Below are positions 35,066-44,475 of a stretch of 64,000 nucleotides of DNA, one piece after another (the first letter of the stretch is position 1; each line of letters starts with the position of its first letter). The position numbers and the translations under genes were made by a program. Origin of the DNA: Rhizobium sp. 16-449-1b (lineage in GTDB: Bacteria > Pseudomonadota > Alphaproteobacteria > Rhizobiales > Rhizobiaceae); the NCBI RefSeq assembly GCF_017741935.1, contig NZ_JAGHMH010000028.1, forward strand, positions 1 to 64,000, given 5' to 3'. The notes under the pieces are model-generated. The model was not told the origin of the DNA, made no database searches, and worked only from the letters and a program-made list of their open reading frames with translations.

Positions 35066-36298
35066 TCACTCTTCGACGGCCTTGATCTTTTCGGCGGCCT
35101 GATCAAGCGCATCCTTCGGCGACATCTGGCCGGTGAGCGCGGCCTGAATGGCATCCTGGATTGCCTTGGAGATCTTCGGCCATTCCGGCGACGGACCGCG
35201 CGGCTGGGCATATTTCAGCTGCTCGACGAAGGTCTTCAGCGCATCGTCCTTCAGCTTGTTGCCTGTCGGCGGGATAGCGATGTCGGAGCGCGCCGGCAGC
35301 TGGCCGAACTTCTGGTACATCGTGTCGTCCTTCGAGGCGAAGAACTCGAGCGCCTTGAAGGCTTCGGCCGGATGCTTGGAACTGGAGAAAATCGCCCAGT
35401 TGTAATCGCCCATGGCCGAAGACCGCGTCGCGCCTTCCTGCGGAACCGGCAAGAGCGCCGTGCCCCAGTCGAATTTGGCGTCGGTCAGCATGCGGTCGAT
35501 TTCCCACGGACCGGAGATGGCCATGGCGGCATTGCCGGCGTTGAAGGTGGCGGTCGAATCCCACTGGCTGCGGGTCAGCGTATCGGGAGAAGCAAGCTTC
35601 TCGTCCATGATCTGCTTCCAGACCGTCAGCGCCTTCACGGCACCGTCGGCGTTGATCGTCTTGTAGGTCGCGCCGCCCATCTGGGCCCATGGCAGGAACT
35701 GGAAGGTGCCTTCCTCGTTGGCCTTGGCCGAGAAGGTCAGGCCGTAGACGTTCTTCGACGGATCGGTAAGCTTCTTGGCGTCCGCGACCAGTTCGTCCCA
35801 GGTCTGCGGCGGCTTTTCCGGATCGAGGCCGGCGGCCTTGAACATGTCCTTGTTATAGTAGAGAGCGATCGTATTGGTCGCTTTCGGCACACCGTAGAGC
35901 TTGCCGTCCCAGGTGGCAGACTTCAGCGGGCCGGGGAAATAGTTCTCGGGCTTGATGACGGTCGACTTGGCGATCATGTCGGTCAGGTCGAGGAAGGCCT
36001 TGCGGGCGGCGAACATCGCGTGGTTCGGGTTGTCGATGGCGATGATATCAGGCGCCTTGCCGGTCGAAAACGCACGCATCGATTCGCTGACGACGTCGTC
36101 GAACTGGATCTGGCGGTATTCGATCTTGATGCCGTTGTTCTGATCGTTGAATTCCTTGATCAGGTTCGGCGCCGGCTGAATGTCGCGGTCAAGCGACCAG
36201 AGGGTCAGGGTGACGTCTTCGGCCTTGGCGGCTAGGCCGAAGAGCGACACGCCCGCCAGCGCAAGTGCGCCGATCATTGCAAATTTACGGATAGCCAT
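35066..36298 (-). CDS. CUT1 sugar ABC transporter substrate-binding protein
   Basis: 410 aa with a Sec signal (RKFAMIGALALAGVSLFGLA, cleavage after AKA). The family-1 fold is shown by VTLTLWSLDRDIQPAPNLIKEF, TGKAPDIIAIDNPNH near residue 78 and YGVPKATNTIALYYNKDMF near 137, with an NWAIFSSSKHPAEAFKALEF helix near 325. A strong AGGAGGAG box precedes the ATG. The ligand is unknown; co-operonic Gfo/Idh and isomerase genes suggest a sugar or polyol. Confidence 0.92.
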   Translation of the reverse strand: MAIRKFAMIGALALAGVSLFGLAAKAEDVTLTLWSLDRDIQPAPNLIKEFNDQNNGIKIEYRQIQFDDVVSESMRAFSTGKAPDIIAIDNPNHAMFAARKAFLDLTDMIAKSTVIKPENYFPGPLKSATWDGKLYGVPKATNTIALYYNKDMFKAAGLDPEKPPQTWDELVADAKKLTDPSKNVYGLTFSAKANEEGTFQFLPWAQMGGATYKTINADGAVKALTVWKQIMDEKLASPDTLTRSQWDSTATFNAGNAAMAISGPWEIDRMLTDAKFDWGTALLPVPQEGATRSSAMGDYNWAIFSSSKHPAEAFKALEFFASKDDTMYQKFGQLPARSDIAIPPTGNKLKDDALKTFVEQLKYAQPRGPSPEWPKISKAIQDAIQAALTGQMSPKDALDQAAEKIKAVEE

Positions 36299-36365
36299 GG
36301 TTCTCCTCCTTTGTGGTTATCCTAGATCGTAGGCCGGCAATTCCTCCTTGCCGGCCGCGATATCA

Positions 36366-37268
36366 TCAAACCGGATCGACGACGAAGTCGCCGCCCCGGG
36401 CATGCTTCAAATGGTTCAGCGCATGAACCTGGCCGGTCATCTCGAGCGCGTCGCGATAAACAGGATCGTGCCAACCTTCAATGTCGATGGATCCCGACCA
36501 GCCGGCGAGGCGCAGTTCCGAAATGATGTCCGTCCAGTTGCTGTCGCCAAAGCCCGGCGTGCGCATGAACACGAACTTCTCCTTACCGAAGATGCCATGC
36601 TCCTTGATGACATCCCAGCGGATCGTTGCATCCTTACCGTGAACGTGGAAAATTTTCGACGCCCACTTGCGGATCTGCGGCAGCGGCTCAATCAGATAGA
36701 CCATCTGATGGCACGGCTCCCATTCGATACCGATGTTATCGTCCGGCGTCTCGTTGAAGATCAGCTCCCAGGCATCGGGATTGTGCGCGATGTTCCAGTC
36801 CCCCGTCTGCCAGTTGCCGTCCATCGCGCAGTTTTCGAAGGCGATCTTCACGCCCTTGTCGGCGGCACGCTTGGCAAGCTCGCTCCAGATTTCCTTGTAG
36901 CGCGGCAGGCTGTCGGTCAGCACCTTGCCACGAATACGGCCGGTGAAGCCGGCAACGCAGGTGGCGCCAAAGTGATGCGCGTTGTCGATGCAATCCTTCC
37001 AGCCCTGGAGCGTGTCGAGATCGATATCCGTCGTTTCGAGCGGGTTGCCGAACATGCCGAGCGTCGAGATGGTGATGTCACGGTCGCCTATGGCGTCGAC
37101 GCAGCGTTTTCCGAGTTCGGCGAGGTTCTGGCCATTGGTCGTCTGCCAGAAGAAGGGTTCGAAGCTTTCGAAGCCCATATCGGCGATCTGGCCGATCCGC
37201 TTGTCGGCGCCGCCCTTCGACGCGCTGACCATGGTTCCGATGCGAATGGACTTGGCGGGGTTGCTCAC
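36366..37268 (-). CDS. sugar phosphate isomerase/epimerase family TIM barrel
   Basis: 300 aa xylose-isomerase-like protein. Metal-site elements: KIAFENCAMDGNW (Glu, near residue 145), IGIEWEPCHQMV (Glu/His, near 183), IFHVHGKDATI (His, near 212) and SIDIEGWHDPVY (Glu, near 267). Unlike the isomerase in the first operon, its C-terminal strand keeps the terminal metal Glu. It lies 12 bases after the Gfo/Idh gene. A role in rearranging the oxidised sugar is likely; the substrate is not defined. Confidence 0.85.
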   Translation of the reverse strand: MSNPAKSIRIGTMVSASKGGADKRIGQIADMGFESFEPFFWQTTNGQNLAELGKRCVDAIGDRDITISTLGMFGNPLETTDIDLDTLQGWKDCIDNAHHFGATCVAGFTGRIRGKVLTDSLPRYKEIWSELAKRAADKGVKIAFENCAMDGNWQTGDWNIAHNPDAWELIFNETPDDNIGIEWEPCHQMVYLIEPLPQIRKWASKIFHVHGKDATIRWDVIKEHGIFGKEKFVFMRTPGFGDSNWTDIISELRLAGWSGSIDIEGWHDPVYRDALEMTGQVHALNHLKHARGGDFVVDPV

Positions 37269-37279
37269 AATCTCAATCC

Positions 37280-38314
37280 TTATGCTGAAATTTCGATACG
37301 CTTGCCGGTCTTGGCGCTTTCGATCGCGCCGAAGACCATGGCGAGGCTTCTGATGTTGTCGGAACTTGCCGTTTCCGGGCGCTTGCCCGTCTTGATCGCC
37401 TCGACGAAGCTTGCGATCACGCTGGCGTGGCCATGCGTCTCTTCGTCATGTTCAGGTGCCGGAACCTCGACCGGCGTGAAGCCGTGCAGCAAACCGGGCT
37501 CGCTTCCAGCGGTCGCGGCCTCGAAGCCCTCTTCGCCATCCCAGGTCAACATGCCCTTGGAGCCGACGAGGCGCCACTGGCTTTCCCAGCTCGTGCGCTC
37601 GCCTTCCGCGCACCAGGAACCGCGATAGGTGAAGACGACGTCATCGGAAAATTCGAAGGTCGCGTTGGCCGAAGCGCCATGCTGGTACCAGGAGCCCTTG
37701 GGATTACGCTCTACGCAGTAGACGGCGAGCGGCTTCTTGTCGGCTACGAAGCGCGCGGCGTCGAAGGTGTGGATCGCCATGTCGAGCAGCAGCACGTTCT
37801 GCATCTCTTCGCGGAAGCCGCCGAAATGCGGCGCCAGGAAGAAATCGCAATGGATGCCGGTGATATCACCGATCGCACCGCTTTCGACAAAGCGACGCAT
37901 GCGGCGCACGCCCGAGATGAAGCGGCGGTTCTGAATGATGGCGTGCACCTTGCCGGTCTCGGCCGCGAGATCGATGAGAGCAGCCCCTTCGGCTAGCGAA
38001 GTCGCCATCGGCTTTTCGCTCAGCACATGGCAGCCGGCCTTCAGCGCCGTCGACACCACGTTGAAGCGCGCGGTCGGGATGACCACGTCGAAGACGATGT
38101 CGGCTTTGGATTTTGCGATGACGTCGGCGAGATCAGTGCCGATCACGGCACCGCTCAAACCAAACTCCTCGGCGAGCTTTTCAGCCGCCGCAGGATTGAC
38201 GTCGACGAGGCCCTTGACCTCGATCTCGGCTGCAAGAGCCGGGGTTTCCTTGATGGCGCGCAACCAGCCCTTGGACATGGCTCCGCAACCGCAGAGAACG
38301 GCATTCAATGTCAC
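37280..38314 (-). CDS. Gfo/Idh/MocA family NAD(P)-dependent oxidoreductase
   Basis: 344 aa. Rossmann motif AVLCGCGAMSKGWLRAIKE near residue 5, EKP motif VLSEKPMATSLAEG near 95 and the substrate domain with LLDMAIHTFDAARFV near 180 (active-site His region). First gene of the third sugar operon; the tandem LacI-type operators lie 48-81 bases upstream of its start. It probably carries out the first oxidation step on the transported compound. Confidence 0.88.
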   Translation of the reverse strand: MTLNAVLCGCGAMSKGWLRAIKETPALAAEIEVKGLVDVNPAAAEKLAEEFGLSGAVIGTDLADVIAKSKADIVFDVVIPTARFNVVSTALKAGCHVLSEKPMATSLAEGAALIDLAAETGKVHAIIQNRRFISGVRRMRRFVESGAIGDITGIHCDFFLAPHFGGFREEMQNVLLLDMAIHTFDAARFVADKKPLAVYCVERNPKGSWYQHGASANATFEFSDDVVFTYRGSWCAEGERTSWESQWRLVGSKGMLTWDGEEGFEAATAGSEPGLLHGFTPVEVPAPEHDEETHGHASVIASFVEAIKTGKRPETASSDNIRSLAMVFGAIESAKTGKRIEISA

Positions 38315-38361
38315 GATTTCCTCCCGTGGACAGTCTCCGGCTTTCCTCCCGAAACTTGTCC

Positions 38362-38395
38362 CGTAAACGTTTACGATACTAAGCGGAAACGTTTC
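38362..38395. promoter_or_regulatory. tandem LacI-family operators upstream of the third sugar operon
   Basis: CGTAAACGTTTACG (38362-38375, a perfect palindrome) and GAAACGTTTC (38386-38395) both carry the central CG step typical of LacI/GalR operators. Their centres are 22 bp apart, about two helical turns, so two dimers could bind the same DNA face. They lie between the glycerate-kinase stop and the Gfo/Idh start. The LacI-family gene at 39837-40874 is the obvious regulator. Confidence 0.75.
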
Positions 38396-38562
38396 TCGCT
38401 GTCAATCCCACGCGATGAGACAAAAAATGCTGCGGAAAACATCTGCAAATGCGGGGCCTTAACCTCGACTGCGCCGCAGCGCAGCACGAAAAAATTTCGC
38501 ACTGTTTTGCGCCCGCGTTCCGGCTGGAACGCAGGTGGCCGGATCAGATTTCGATTCCTCGA

Positions 38563-39816
38563 TTAGCGGATCAGGATCGCGCGGAAGTCGTTGACATTGG
38601 TTCCCGTAGGGCCGGTCTCGAACAGGTCTCCGATCGCAGCAAAGCCGCTATAGCTATCATTGCCATCGAGAAGACGGCGCGGATCAAGACCGGCGGCGCG
38701 CAATCGTTCGACCGTCTTCCCATCCACGAAGGCACCGGCGTTGTCTTCGGACCCATCAATGCCATCGGTATCGGCGGCGAGCACATGCATGTCATGGCCC
38801 TGGATCGCCAGCGCCAGCGCGAGCGCGAATTCGCCGTTGCGCCCGCCCTTTCCGCCCTTGCCTCGGAGCGTCACCGTCGTTTCCCCGCCGGAGAGGATAA
38901 CAACCGGCTTTTGGAACGGCCGATCTTTGGCAAGCACTTCGCGGGCGATCGCCGCATGCACCGAAGCGACATCGCGAGATTCTCCCTCGATGGAATCCGA
39001 CAGAATGGCGGCTTCCACCCCGTGCGATCTGGCAAGCGCGGCCGCGGCCTCTAGCGAAACACCGGCCGAGGCGATTACATGATGTTCGTGCCGGCCGAAC
39101 ACCGTATCATCCGGGCTCGGCGCATCGGCAGCTGGCGTCGCAAGAAAGTCGAGCGCGGCCTGCGGCAGCGGCATCTTGTATTGCGCGATGATGTCAAGCG
39201 CATCGTGCCGCGTCGAGCTGTCTGGAACCGTCGGGCCCGAAGCGACATAAGCGGGGTTGTCGCCGGGGATATCCGACACGACCATGCTTACAACACGCGC
39301 CTTGGTGGCCGCCGCCAGCCTGCCGCCCTTGATCGTCGATAGATGCTTGCGCACCACGTTCATCGCGGAGATCGGCGCGCCCGAGGCGAGCAGGATCTCG
39401 TTCATGGCAATCTCGTCTTCGAGCGTCAGCCCCTCCGGCGGCGACGGCAGCAGGGCGGACCCTCCCCCGCAGATCAGCGCGATGACGAGATCATCCTCGC
39501 CAAGCCCGCTCACCGCGTCCATCAACCGCTTCGAAGCCACGAGGCCGGCGCGATCAGGCACGGGATGCGAGGCTTCAAGGATCTCGATGTTTCGGGTTTC
39601 GCAGCCATAGCCATAACGCGTTACCACAACGCCCTCGAGCGGACCGTCCCAGACACCCTCAAGCGCCTGGGCCATCTGTGCCGCGCCCTTGCCGGCGCCG
39701 ATCACCACCGTTCGGCCTTTCGGCTTGGCTGGAAGATGGGCGGTGATGCCTGTCAACGGATCAGCCGCCTTGACTGCGGCGGAGAAGAGATCTTTGAGGA
39801 ATTCGCGCGGTTGCAT
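38563..39816 (-). CDS. glycerate kinase / hydroxypyruvate reductase-like (MOFRL family, TtuD/GckA)
   Basis: 417 aa started at ATG 39816 (MQPREFLKDLFSAAVKAADP); the frame extends upstream but reads as non-coding. It has the N-terminal DUF4147 domain (VVIGAGKGAAQMAQALE near residue 39; ALICGGGSALLPSPPEGLTL near 115) and the C-terminal MOFRL domain (ILSGGETTVTLRGKGGKGGRNGEFAL near 305). It phosphorylates glycerate for entry into lower glycolysis; some members were annotated as hydroxypyruvate reductase. Downstream of the LacI gene and upstream of the sugar operon, so glycerate may be a product of that pathway. Confidence 0.85.
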   Translation of the reverse strand: MQPREFLKDLFSAAVKAADPLTGITAHLPAKPKGRTVVIGAGKGAAQMAQALEGVWDGPLEGVVVTRYGYGCETRNIEILEASHPVPDRAGLVASKRLMDAVSGLGEDDLVIALICGGGSALLPSPPEGLTLEDEIAMNEILLASGAPISAMNVVRKHLSTIKGGRLAAATKARVVSMVVSDIPGDNPAYVASGPTVPDSSTRHDALDIIAQYKMPLPQAALDFLATPAADAPSPDDTVFGRHEHHVIASAGVSLEAAAALARSHGVEAAILSDSIEGESRDVASVHAAIAREVLAKDRPFQKPVVILSGGETTVTLRGKGGKGGRNGEFALALALAIQGHDMHVLAADTDGIDGSEDNAGAFVDGKTVERLRAAGLDPRRLLDGNDSYSGFAAIGDLFETGPTGTNVNDFRAILIR

Positions 39817-39836
39817 GGGCTGGCTTTCGAGAAAAT

Positions 39837-40874
39837 TCAGATGTTGAGACTGAAGGCATCGCTCTCGCCCGCGACGAGTTCGAGCGGCCAAATCGTGTTG
39901 CGCGCGCCACCAGGATAGAAATCCGCGTAGGCGGGCATGGTCGCGAGCAACGTTTCCGCAAGCTCTGCGCCGAGATCGCGCAGCGACATTCGAAAACATG
40001 TCAGTGCCGGCTGCAGGAACCTGGCGCGCGGCTCTTCGCGAAAGCCGATGACAGCAAGATCCCGGCCGGGAATGATACCCGCCTCGACCATGCGCCGGTA
40101 AAGCCCGATCGCCATCAGTTCGTAGATCAGAATGATCGCTGTCGGCCGGGGTTCTAGGCGAATGAGTTCGTGACCGGCCTGATATCCACCCTGCTCGCTC
40201 GACTTCGCGCGAATGACGAGTTCGGGATCATAGGCGATGCCGTGGCGTTCCAGCGAGCGGCGGTAGGCATCGAGGAAGATATAGCCGAGATTGACGTCGC
40301 TCGATGGAACCGCGATCGCGATCCGTCGATGCCCCTTGGTCACCAGCCGATCGACGGCCGAGGCCGCGACACCCTCGAAATCAAGGTCGATCCAGCTGTA
40401 ATTGCCACCGGACGAACTGCGGCCGAGCGCGACGAAAGGGATCTTCGCCTTGGCCAGGAAATCGATGCGCTTGTCGATGCGCTGCGTGGCGGAAATGATC
40501 AGTGCATCGACGACACGACGCGCCACCATGCGCTTCAGATATTCCTGCGGGTCCTCGTCATTCGGGCAAGGCAGCATGATAAGGTCGAGCTTGTGGCGCG
40601 AAAGCACGCTCTGCAAGCCGCCTGTCAGGCCAAGGAAGAAGTTGTCGGCGTTTTCGACCGTTTCCTTGCTGGACTCGATCATCAGGCCGATGACGTTGGT
40701 CGTACCTTGCCGCAGGCTTCGGCCCGACTGGTTCGCCACATAACCAAGCTCTTCGGCCGCCGCCAGCACGCGCTTGCGGGTTTCCTCATTCACATCCGGT
40801 TTGCCATTGAGCGCCCGCGACACGGTCCCGATCGAAATATCGAGATGCTTGGCCAGTTGGCGAATTCCCCTCAT
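39837..40874 (-). CDS. LacI-family transcriptional regulator
   Basis: 345 aa. The helix-turn-helix begins almost at residue 1 (IRQLAKHLDISIGTVSRALNG) with the hinge helix ANQSGRSLRQGTTNVIGLMI, then a periplasmic-binding-like effector domain (VDALIISATQRIDKRID; HRRIAIAVPSSDVNLGY). It probably binds the CGTAAACGTTTACG-type sites upstream of the Gfo/Idh gene and represses the sugar operon until its ligand is present. The glycerate kinase gene follows 20 bases downstream. Confidence 0.9.
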   Translation of the reverse strand: MRGIRQLAKHLDISIGTVSRALNGKPDVNEETRKRVLAAAEELGYVANQSGRSLRQGTTNVIGLMIESSKETVENADNFFLGLTGGLQSVLSRHKLDLIMLPCPNDEDPQEYLKRMVARRVVDALIISATQRIDKRIDFLAKAKIPFVALGRSSSGGNYSWIDLDFEGVAASAVDRLVTKGHRRIAIAVPSSDVNLGYIFLDAYRRSLERHGIAYDPELVIRAKSSEQGGYQAGHELIRLEPRPTAIILIYELMAIGLYRRMVEAGIIPGRDLAVIGFREEPRARFLQPALTCFRMSLRDLGAELAETLLATMPAYADFYPGGARNTIWPLELVAGESDAFSLNI

Positions 40875-41058
40875 TCCGACAATCGTCCTCCCAGTGGCGA
40901 TGGCTAGCCGACCTTATGTGACACACCAAAACCGATCCGGAAAGGACCAAGGGCAACGATATGTGGTGGAGCGAGAGACGGCAGGCCGATGATCGGCAAC
41001 TTTCGCGCCTTGTTCGAGCTCTGCCTACTACAGATGCGGCTATGGTCGCTAAACGCCG

Positions 41059-41604
41059 TTACGGAAAAAGATCCGCATCTTTCATAAACGGCGCCTGCGC
41101 GTCCTTGGATGAAAGGGTGGGGGGTGTCTCTATTGGCCAGGCGATGTTCACCGTCGGATCGTTCCAGATGATCGCCCGCTCATGCTGTGGCGAGTAGAAA
41201 TCCGTCGTCTTGTAGAGAAATTGCGCTGTTTCGGAGAGAACCACGAAGCCATGCGCAAAGCCCGGCGGAATGTAGAGCTGGCGCCTGTTGTCCGCCGACA
41301 GGATTTCGCCAACCCACTGCCCGAAGGTCGGCGAGGATCGCCGCAGGTCCACGGAGACATCGAAGACCTCGCCCTCGACCACCCGAACGAGCTTTCCCTG
41401 GGCTTGGCTGATCTGATAGTGCAGCCCGCGCAGCACGCCCTTGGCGGACTTGGAGTGATTGTCCTGAACGAATGAAACCTCGGCCCCGGCCGCTTCGTTG
41501 AAGCGCGCCTGGTTGAAGCTTTCAAAGAAGAAGCCGCGCTCGTCGCCATAGACGGTGGGCTCGATCAGCAGGACCTCAGGAATTGCCAGCGAAGAGACTT
41601 TCAT
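41059..41604 (-). CDS. rfbC: dTDP-4-dehydrorhamnose 3,5-epimerase
   Basis: 181 aa cupin enzyme, third step of dTDP-L-rhamnose synthesis. The catalytic His lies in GVLRGLHYQ (near residue 62), with the substrate-site stretch RQLYIPPGFAHGFVVLSE near 110 and the Tyr region TTDFYSPQHERAIIWNDP near 132. Last gene of the rfbB-D-A-C unit. The product feeds rhamnose-containing O-antigen or exopolysaccharide. Confidence 0.95.
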   Translation of the reverse strand: MKVSSLAIPEVLLIEPTVYGDERGFFFESFNQARFNEAAGAEVSFVQDNHSKSAKGVLRGLHYQISQAQGKLVRVVEGEVFDVSVDLRRSSPTFGQWVGEILSADNRRQLYIPPGFAHGFVVLSETAQFLYKTTDFYSPQHERAIIWNDPTVNIAWPIETPPTLSSKDAQAPFMKDADLFP

Positions 41605-41607
41605 CGG

Positions 41608-42495
41608 TCAGCCTGCCTCCGCCAGAAGTCGCATCAGGTATTTCCCGTATCCGTTCTTGCAGAGCGGCGCGGCCAGTTGCTCCAGCTGACGGCCGGTGAT
41701 CCAACCGTTGCGAAACGCGATTTCCTCGGGGCAGGATACTTTCAGCCCCTGGCGCCGTTCCAGCGTCGAGATGAATTGCCCGGCGTCGAGCAGGGAATCA
41801 TGCGTTCCCGTATCGAGCCAGGCATAGCCACGGCCCATGATCTCGACGGTCAGGCTGCCATCCTCGAGATAGCGTCGGTTCAGATCGGTGATCTCGAGCT
41901 CGCCGCGCGGCGAAGGGCGCAGCGATTTGGCGAATTCGACGGCGCGTTCGTCGTAGAAATAGAGGCCGGTTACCGCGTAGTTCGATTTCGGCTCCGCCGG
42001 TTTTTCCTCGATCGAGACCGCCCTGAAGCGCCTGTCGAATTCCACGACGCCATACCGCTCCGGATCCAGCACGTGATAGGCGAAGACCGTCGCGCCGCGA
42101 TCGACGGACATGCCGCTTGCCAGAAGGATCGGCAGGTCGTGACCGTAAAAAATGTTGTCGCCGAGCACGAGCGCCGACGGCGAGCCATCGAGAAACTTCT
42201 CGCCGATGATGAAGGCCTGCGCCAGGCCATCGGGCGATGGCTGTTCGGCGTAGGAAAACTTGACGCCCCAGGCGCTGCCATCCCCCAGCAACTGTTCGAA
42301 GCGAGGAATATCCAGCGGCGTCGAGATGATCAGAATGTCGCGGATACCGGCCAGCATCAATGTGCTCAGCGGATAATAGATCATCGGCTTGTCGAAGACA
42401 GGCAGCAACTGCTTGCTCATGGCAAGCGTTGCCGGATGAAGACGTGTGCCGGATCCACCGGCGAGAATGATGCCTTTTCGGGTCACAGCGCCCAC
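41608..42495 (-). CDS. rfbA: glucose-1-phosphate thymidylyltransferase
   Basis: 295 aa with a GTG start overlapping the rfbD stop. Nucleotide-binding motif GIILAGGSGTRLHPATLAMSKQLLPVFDKPMI (residues 8-39), a metal Asp in LVLGDNIFYGH near 110 and ...WLDTGTHDSLLDA near 222. It makes dTDP-glucose, the first step of the rhamnose pathway. Coupled to rfbC by a three-base gap. Confidence 0.96.
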   Translation of the reverse strand: MGAVTRKGIILAGGSGTRLHPATLAMSKQLLPVFDKPMIYYPLSTLMLAGIRDILIISTPLDIPRFEQLLGDGSAWGVKFSYAEQPSPDGLAQAFIIGEKFLDGSPSALVLGDNIFYGHDLPILLASGMSVDRGATVFAYHVLDPERYGVVEFDRRFRAVSIEEKPAEPKSNYAVTGLYFYDERAVEFAKSLRPSPRGELEITDLNRRYLEDGSLTVEIMGRGYAWLDTGTHDSLLDAGQFISTLERRQGLKVSCPEEIAFRNGWITGRQLEQLAAPLCKNGYGKYLMRLLAEAG

Positions 42496-43379
42496 CCCCG
42501 TTCCTTCAATTGATCAATTACGCGATCCACATGCACCGTCCATTCGGGCAGGGTCAGCCCAAGGGCGGAACTCAAAGCATCCGTGTTGAGCGACGAATTG
42601 CGCGGCCGCGCGGCGGGCCGCGGAAATTCGTCGGTCGTGATTGGCTCGATATCGGCCGGATCGACAGCCGATACGAAGCCGCGTTCGGTTGCCTTCTGGA
42701 CGATGTGCAGGGCGAGCCCGTGCCAGCTTGTTCGTCCCGATGCGGTCAGGTGATACGTCCCGTCGACAAGTCCACCGCGCCGGTTCGCGGCAATTGCAAG
42801 GGCCGTGACATCGGCGAGCAGCTCGACCGCCGTCGGAGCCCCGAACTGGTCCGCGACGATCCGAAGGTTCGGCCGCTCCCGCGCCAGGCGCAGAATGGTC
42901 TTCACGAAATTCGTGCCGTCGGCGGAGACCACCCAGCTCGTGCGAAACAACAGATGCCGGCAGCCAGACTCGGTGATCGCCAACTCGCCGGCACGTTTTG
43001 ACTGGCCATAGACATTCAACGGATGCGTCTCGTCGTCCTCGCGATAGGGCGCCTCCTGGCGACCATCGAAGACGTAGTCCGTCGAATAGTGAACCAACAG
43101 CGCGTCGCACCGGCGGGCGTAATCCGCCAGCATCTTCACGGCCTGGTGGTTTGCCCGAAACGCCGCATCGGCATTCATCTCGGCAAGATCGACCTGCGTA
43201 TAAGCCGCCGCATTGACGATGATATCAGGGCGGACGGCATCCAGACGGTCGGCGATTGTTTCCGGGTTGTCGAGATCAAACTCGTCGCGCGCGAAGGCTA
43301 CGAGACTGCCGAATGGAAGCAGCGTGCGCTGAAGTCCGCGTCCCAGTTGCCCGTTTTTCCCAAGAAGCAGCACGGTCAT
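42483..43379 (-). CDS. rfbD: dTDP-4-dehydrorhamnose reductase
   Basis: 298 aa from ATG 43379, which overlaps the rfbB stop (ATGA). The frame extends 26 codons further, but the protein begins naturally MTVLLLGKNGQLGRGL, the NAD(P)-binding GxxGxxG. Short-chain-reductase motifs: DIIVNAAAYTQVDLAE near residue 62 and the YxxxK in NVYGQSKRAGE near 128. It performs the final reduction to dTDP-L-rhamnose. Confidence 0.95.
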   Translation of the reverse strand: MTVLLLGKNGQLGRGLQRTLLPFGSLVAFARDEFDLDNPETIADRLDAVRPDIIVNAAAYTQVDLAEMNADAAFRANHQAVKMLADYARRCDALLVHYSTDYVFDGRQEAPYREDDETHPLNVYGQSKRAGELAITESGCRHLLFRTSWVVSADGTNFVKTILRLARERPNLRIVADQFGAPTAVELLADVTALAIAANRRGGLVDGTYHLTASGRTSWHGLALHIVQKATERGFVSAVDPADIEPITTDEFPRPAARPRNSSLNTDALSSALGLTLPEWTVHVDRVIDQLKERGWAL

Positions 43380-44425
43380 GCGTATTGCTTCTCTTCCCAG
43401 TTGCGGTAGCTGCCTGAGGTCACGTTCTCGACCCAGTCGGCATTGTCGAGATACCACCGGACGGTCTTGCGAATGCCGCTCTCGAAGGTCTCGGCCGGCC
43501 GCCAGCCAAGCTCGGCCTCGATCTTGCGCGCATCGATAGCGTAGCGCCGGTCGTGTCCCGGGCGATCGGTGACGAAGGCGATTTGCTCGCTGTATTTCTT
43601 GCCATCGGGTCGCGGCTGCAGCTCGTCGAGGACCTCGCAGAGCGTGGTGACGACGTGAAGGTTAGCGCGCTCGTTCCAGCCGCCGATATTATAGGTTTCG
43701 CCCAGGCGCCCGGCCTCCAAAACGCGACGGATCGCGCTGCAGTGGTCTTTCACATAGAGCCAATCACGGATCTGCATGCCATCGCCATAGATTGGCAAAG
43801 GACGGCCTTTCAGCGCATTGTGGATCACCAACGGAATGAGCTTTTCCGGGAAATGCAGCGGACCGTAATTGTTGGAGCAGTTGGTGGTGACGACTGGAAG
43901 CCCGTAGGTATGGAAATAGGCGCGAACCAGATGGTCGCTCGCCGCCTTGCTGGCGGAGTAGGGGCTGTTGGGCCGATAGCTGGTTTCCTCGTTGAAAGCG
44001 GGGGCATCGGCGCTCAGCGTCCCGAAGACCTCGTCGGTCGACACGTGCAGGAAGCGGAAATCTGATTTGTTCTGGAGGCCACCCCAATAGGCGCGCGCGG
44101 CCTCCAGCAGACGAAACGTACCGAGAATGTTGGTCTGGATGAAATCTTCCGGCCCGTGGATCGAACGGTCCACATGGCTTTCGGCCGCGAAATTGACGAC
44201 GGCCCGGGGCTTGTGGCGCGTAAAGAGATCGCTCAGAAGTGCCGCGTCGCCAATGTTGCCATGCTCGAAGATATGGCGCGGATCGTTCTCGAGAGACCGC
44301 AGGTTACTCAGATTGCCCGCATAGGTCAGTGCATCGAGATTAACGACCGGCTCATCGTGCTCCGCCAGCCAATCCAGCACAAAGTTCGAGCCAATGAAGC
44401 CGGCTCCCCCAGTCACAAGTATCAT
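43376..44425 (-). CDS. rfbB: dTDP-glucose 4,6-dehydratase
   Basis: 349 aa extended short-chain dehydrogenase. GGAGFIGSNFV near residue 6, TDEVFGTL near 132, and YSASKAASDHLVRAY near 156 give the catalytic Thr/Asp/Glu and YxxxK. It converts dTDP-glucose to the 4-keto-6-deoxy sugar. First gene of the rhamnose unit, 50 bases downstream of the sugar transferase start region but separated from its stop; the four genes run together with overlaps. Confidence 0.96.
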   Translation of the reverse strand: MILVTGGAGFIGSNFVLDWLAEHDEPVVNLDALTYAGNLSNLRSLENDPRHIFEHGNIGDAALLSDLFTRHKPRAVVNFAAESHVDRSIHGPEDFIQTNILGTFRLLEAARAYWGGLQNKSDFRFLHVSTDEVFGTLSADAPAFNEETSYRPNSPYSASKAASDHLVRAYFHTYGLPVVTTNCSNNYGPLHFPEKLIPLVIHNALKGRPLPIYGDGMQIRDWLYVKDHCSAIRRVLEAGRLGETYNIGGWNERANLHVVTTLCEVLDELQPRPDGKKYSEQIAFVTDRPGHDRRYAIDARKIEAELGWRPAETFESGIRKTVRWYLDNADWVENVTSGSYRNWEEKQYA

Positions 44426-44475
44426 CGCCTACGCACCTCTCAACCAACGCAAACACCAGGATTGACGACGAAATT

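Noticed and set aside
35103..36235. Long open frames antisense to the binding-protein gene (195 aa and 413 aa)
   Set aside because: They are shadow frames of a high-GC gene, with arginine-rich, low-complexity products.
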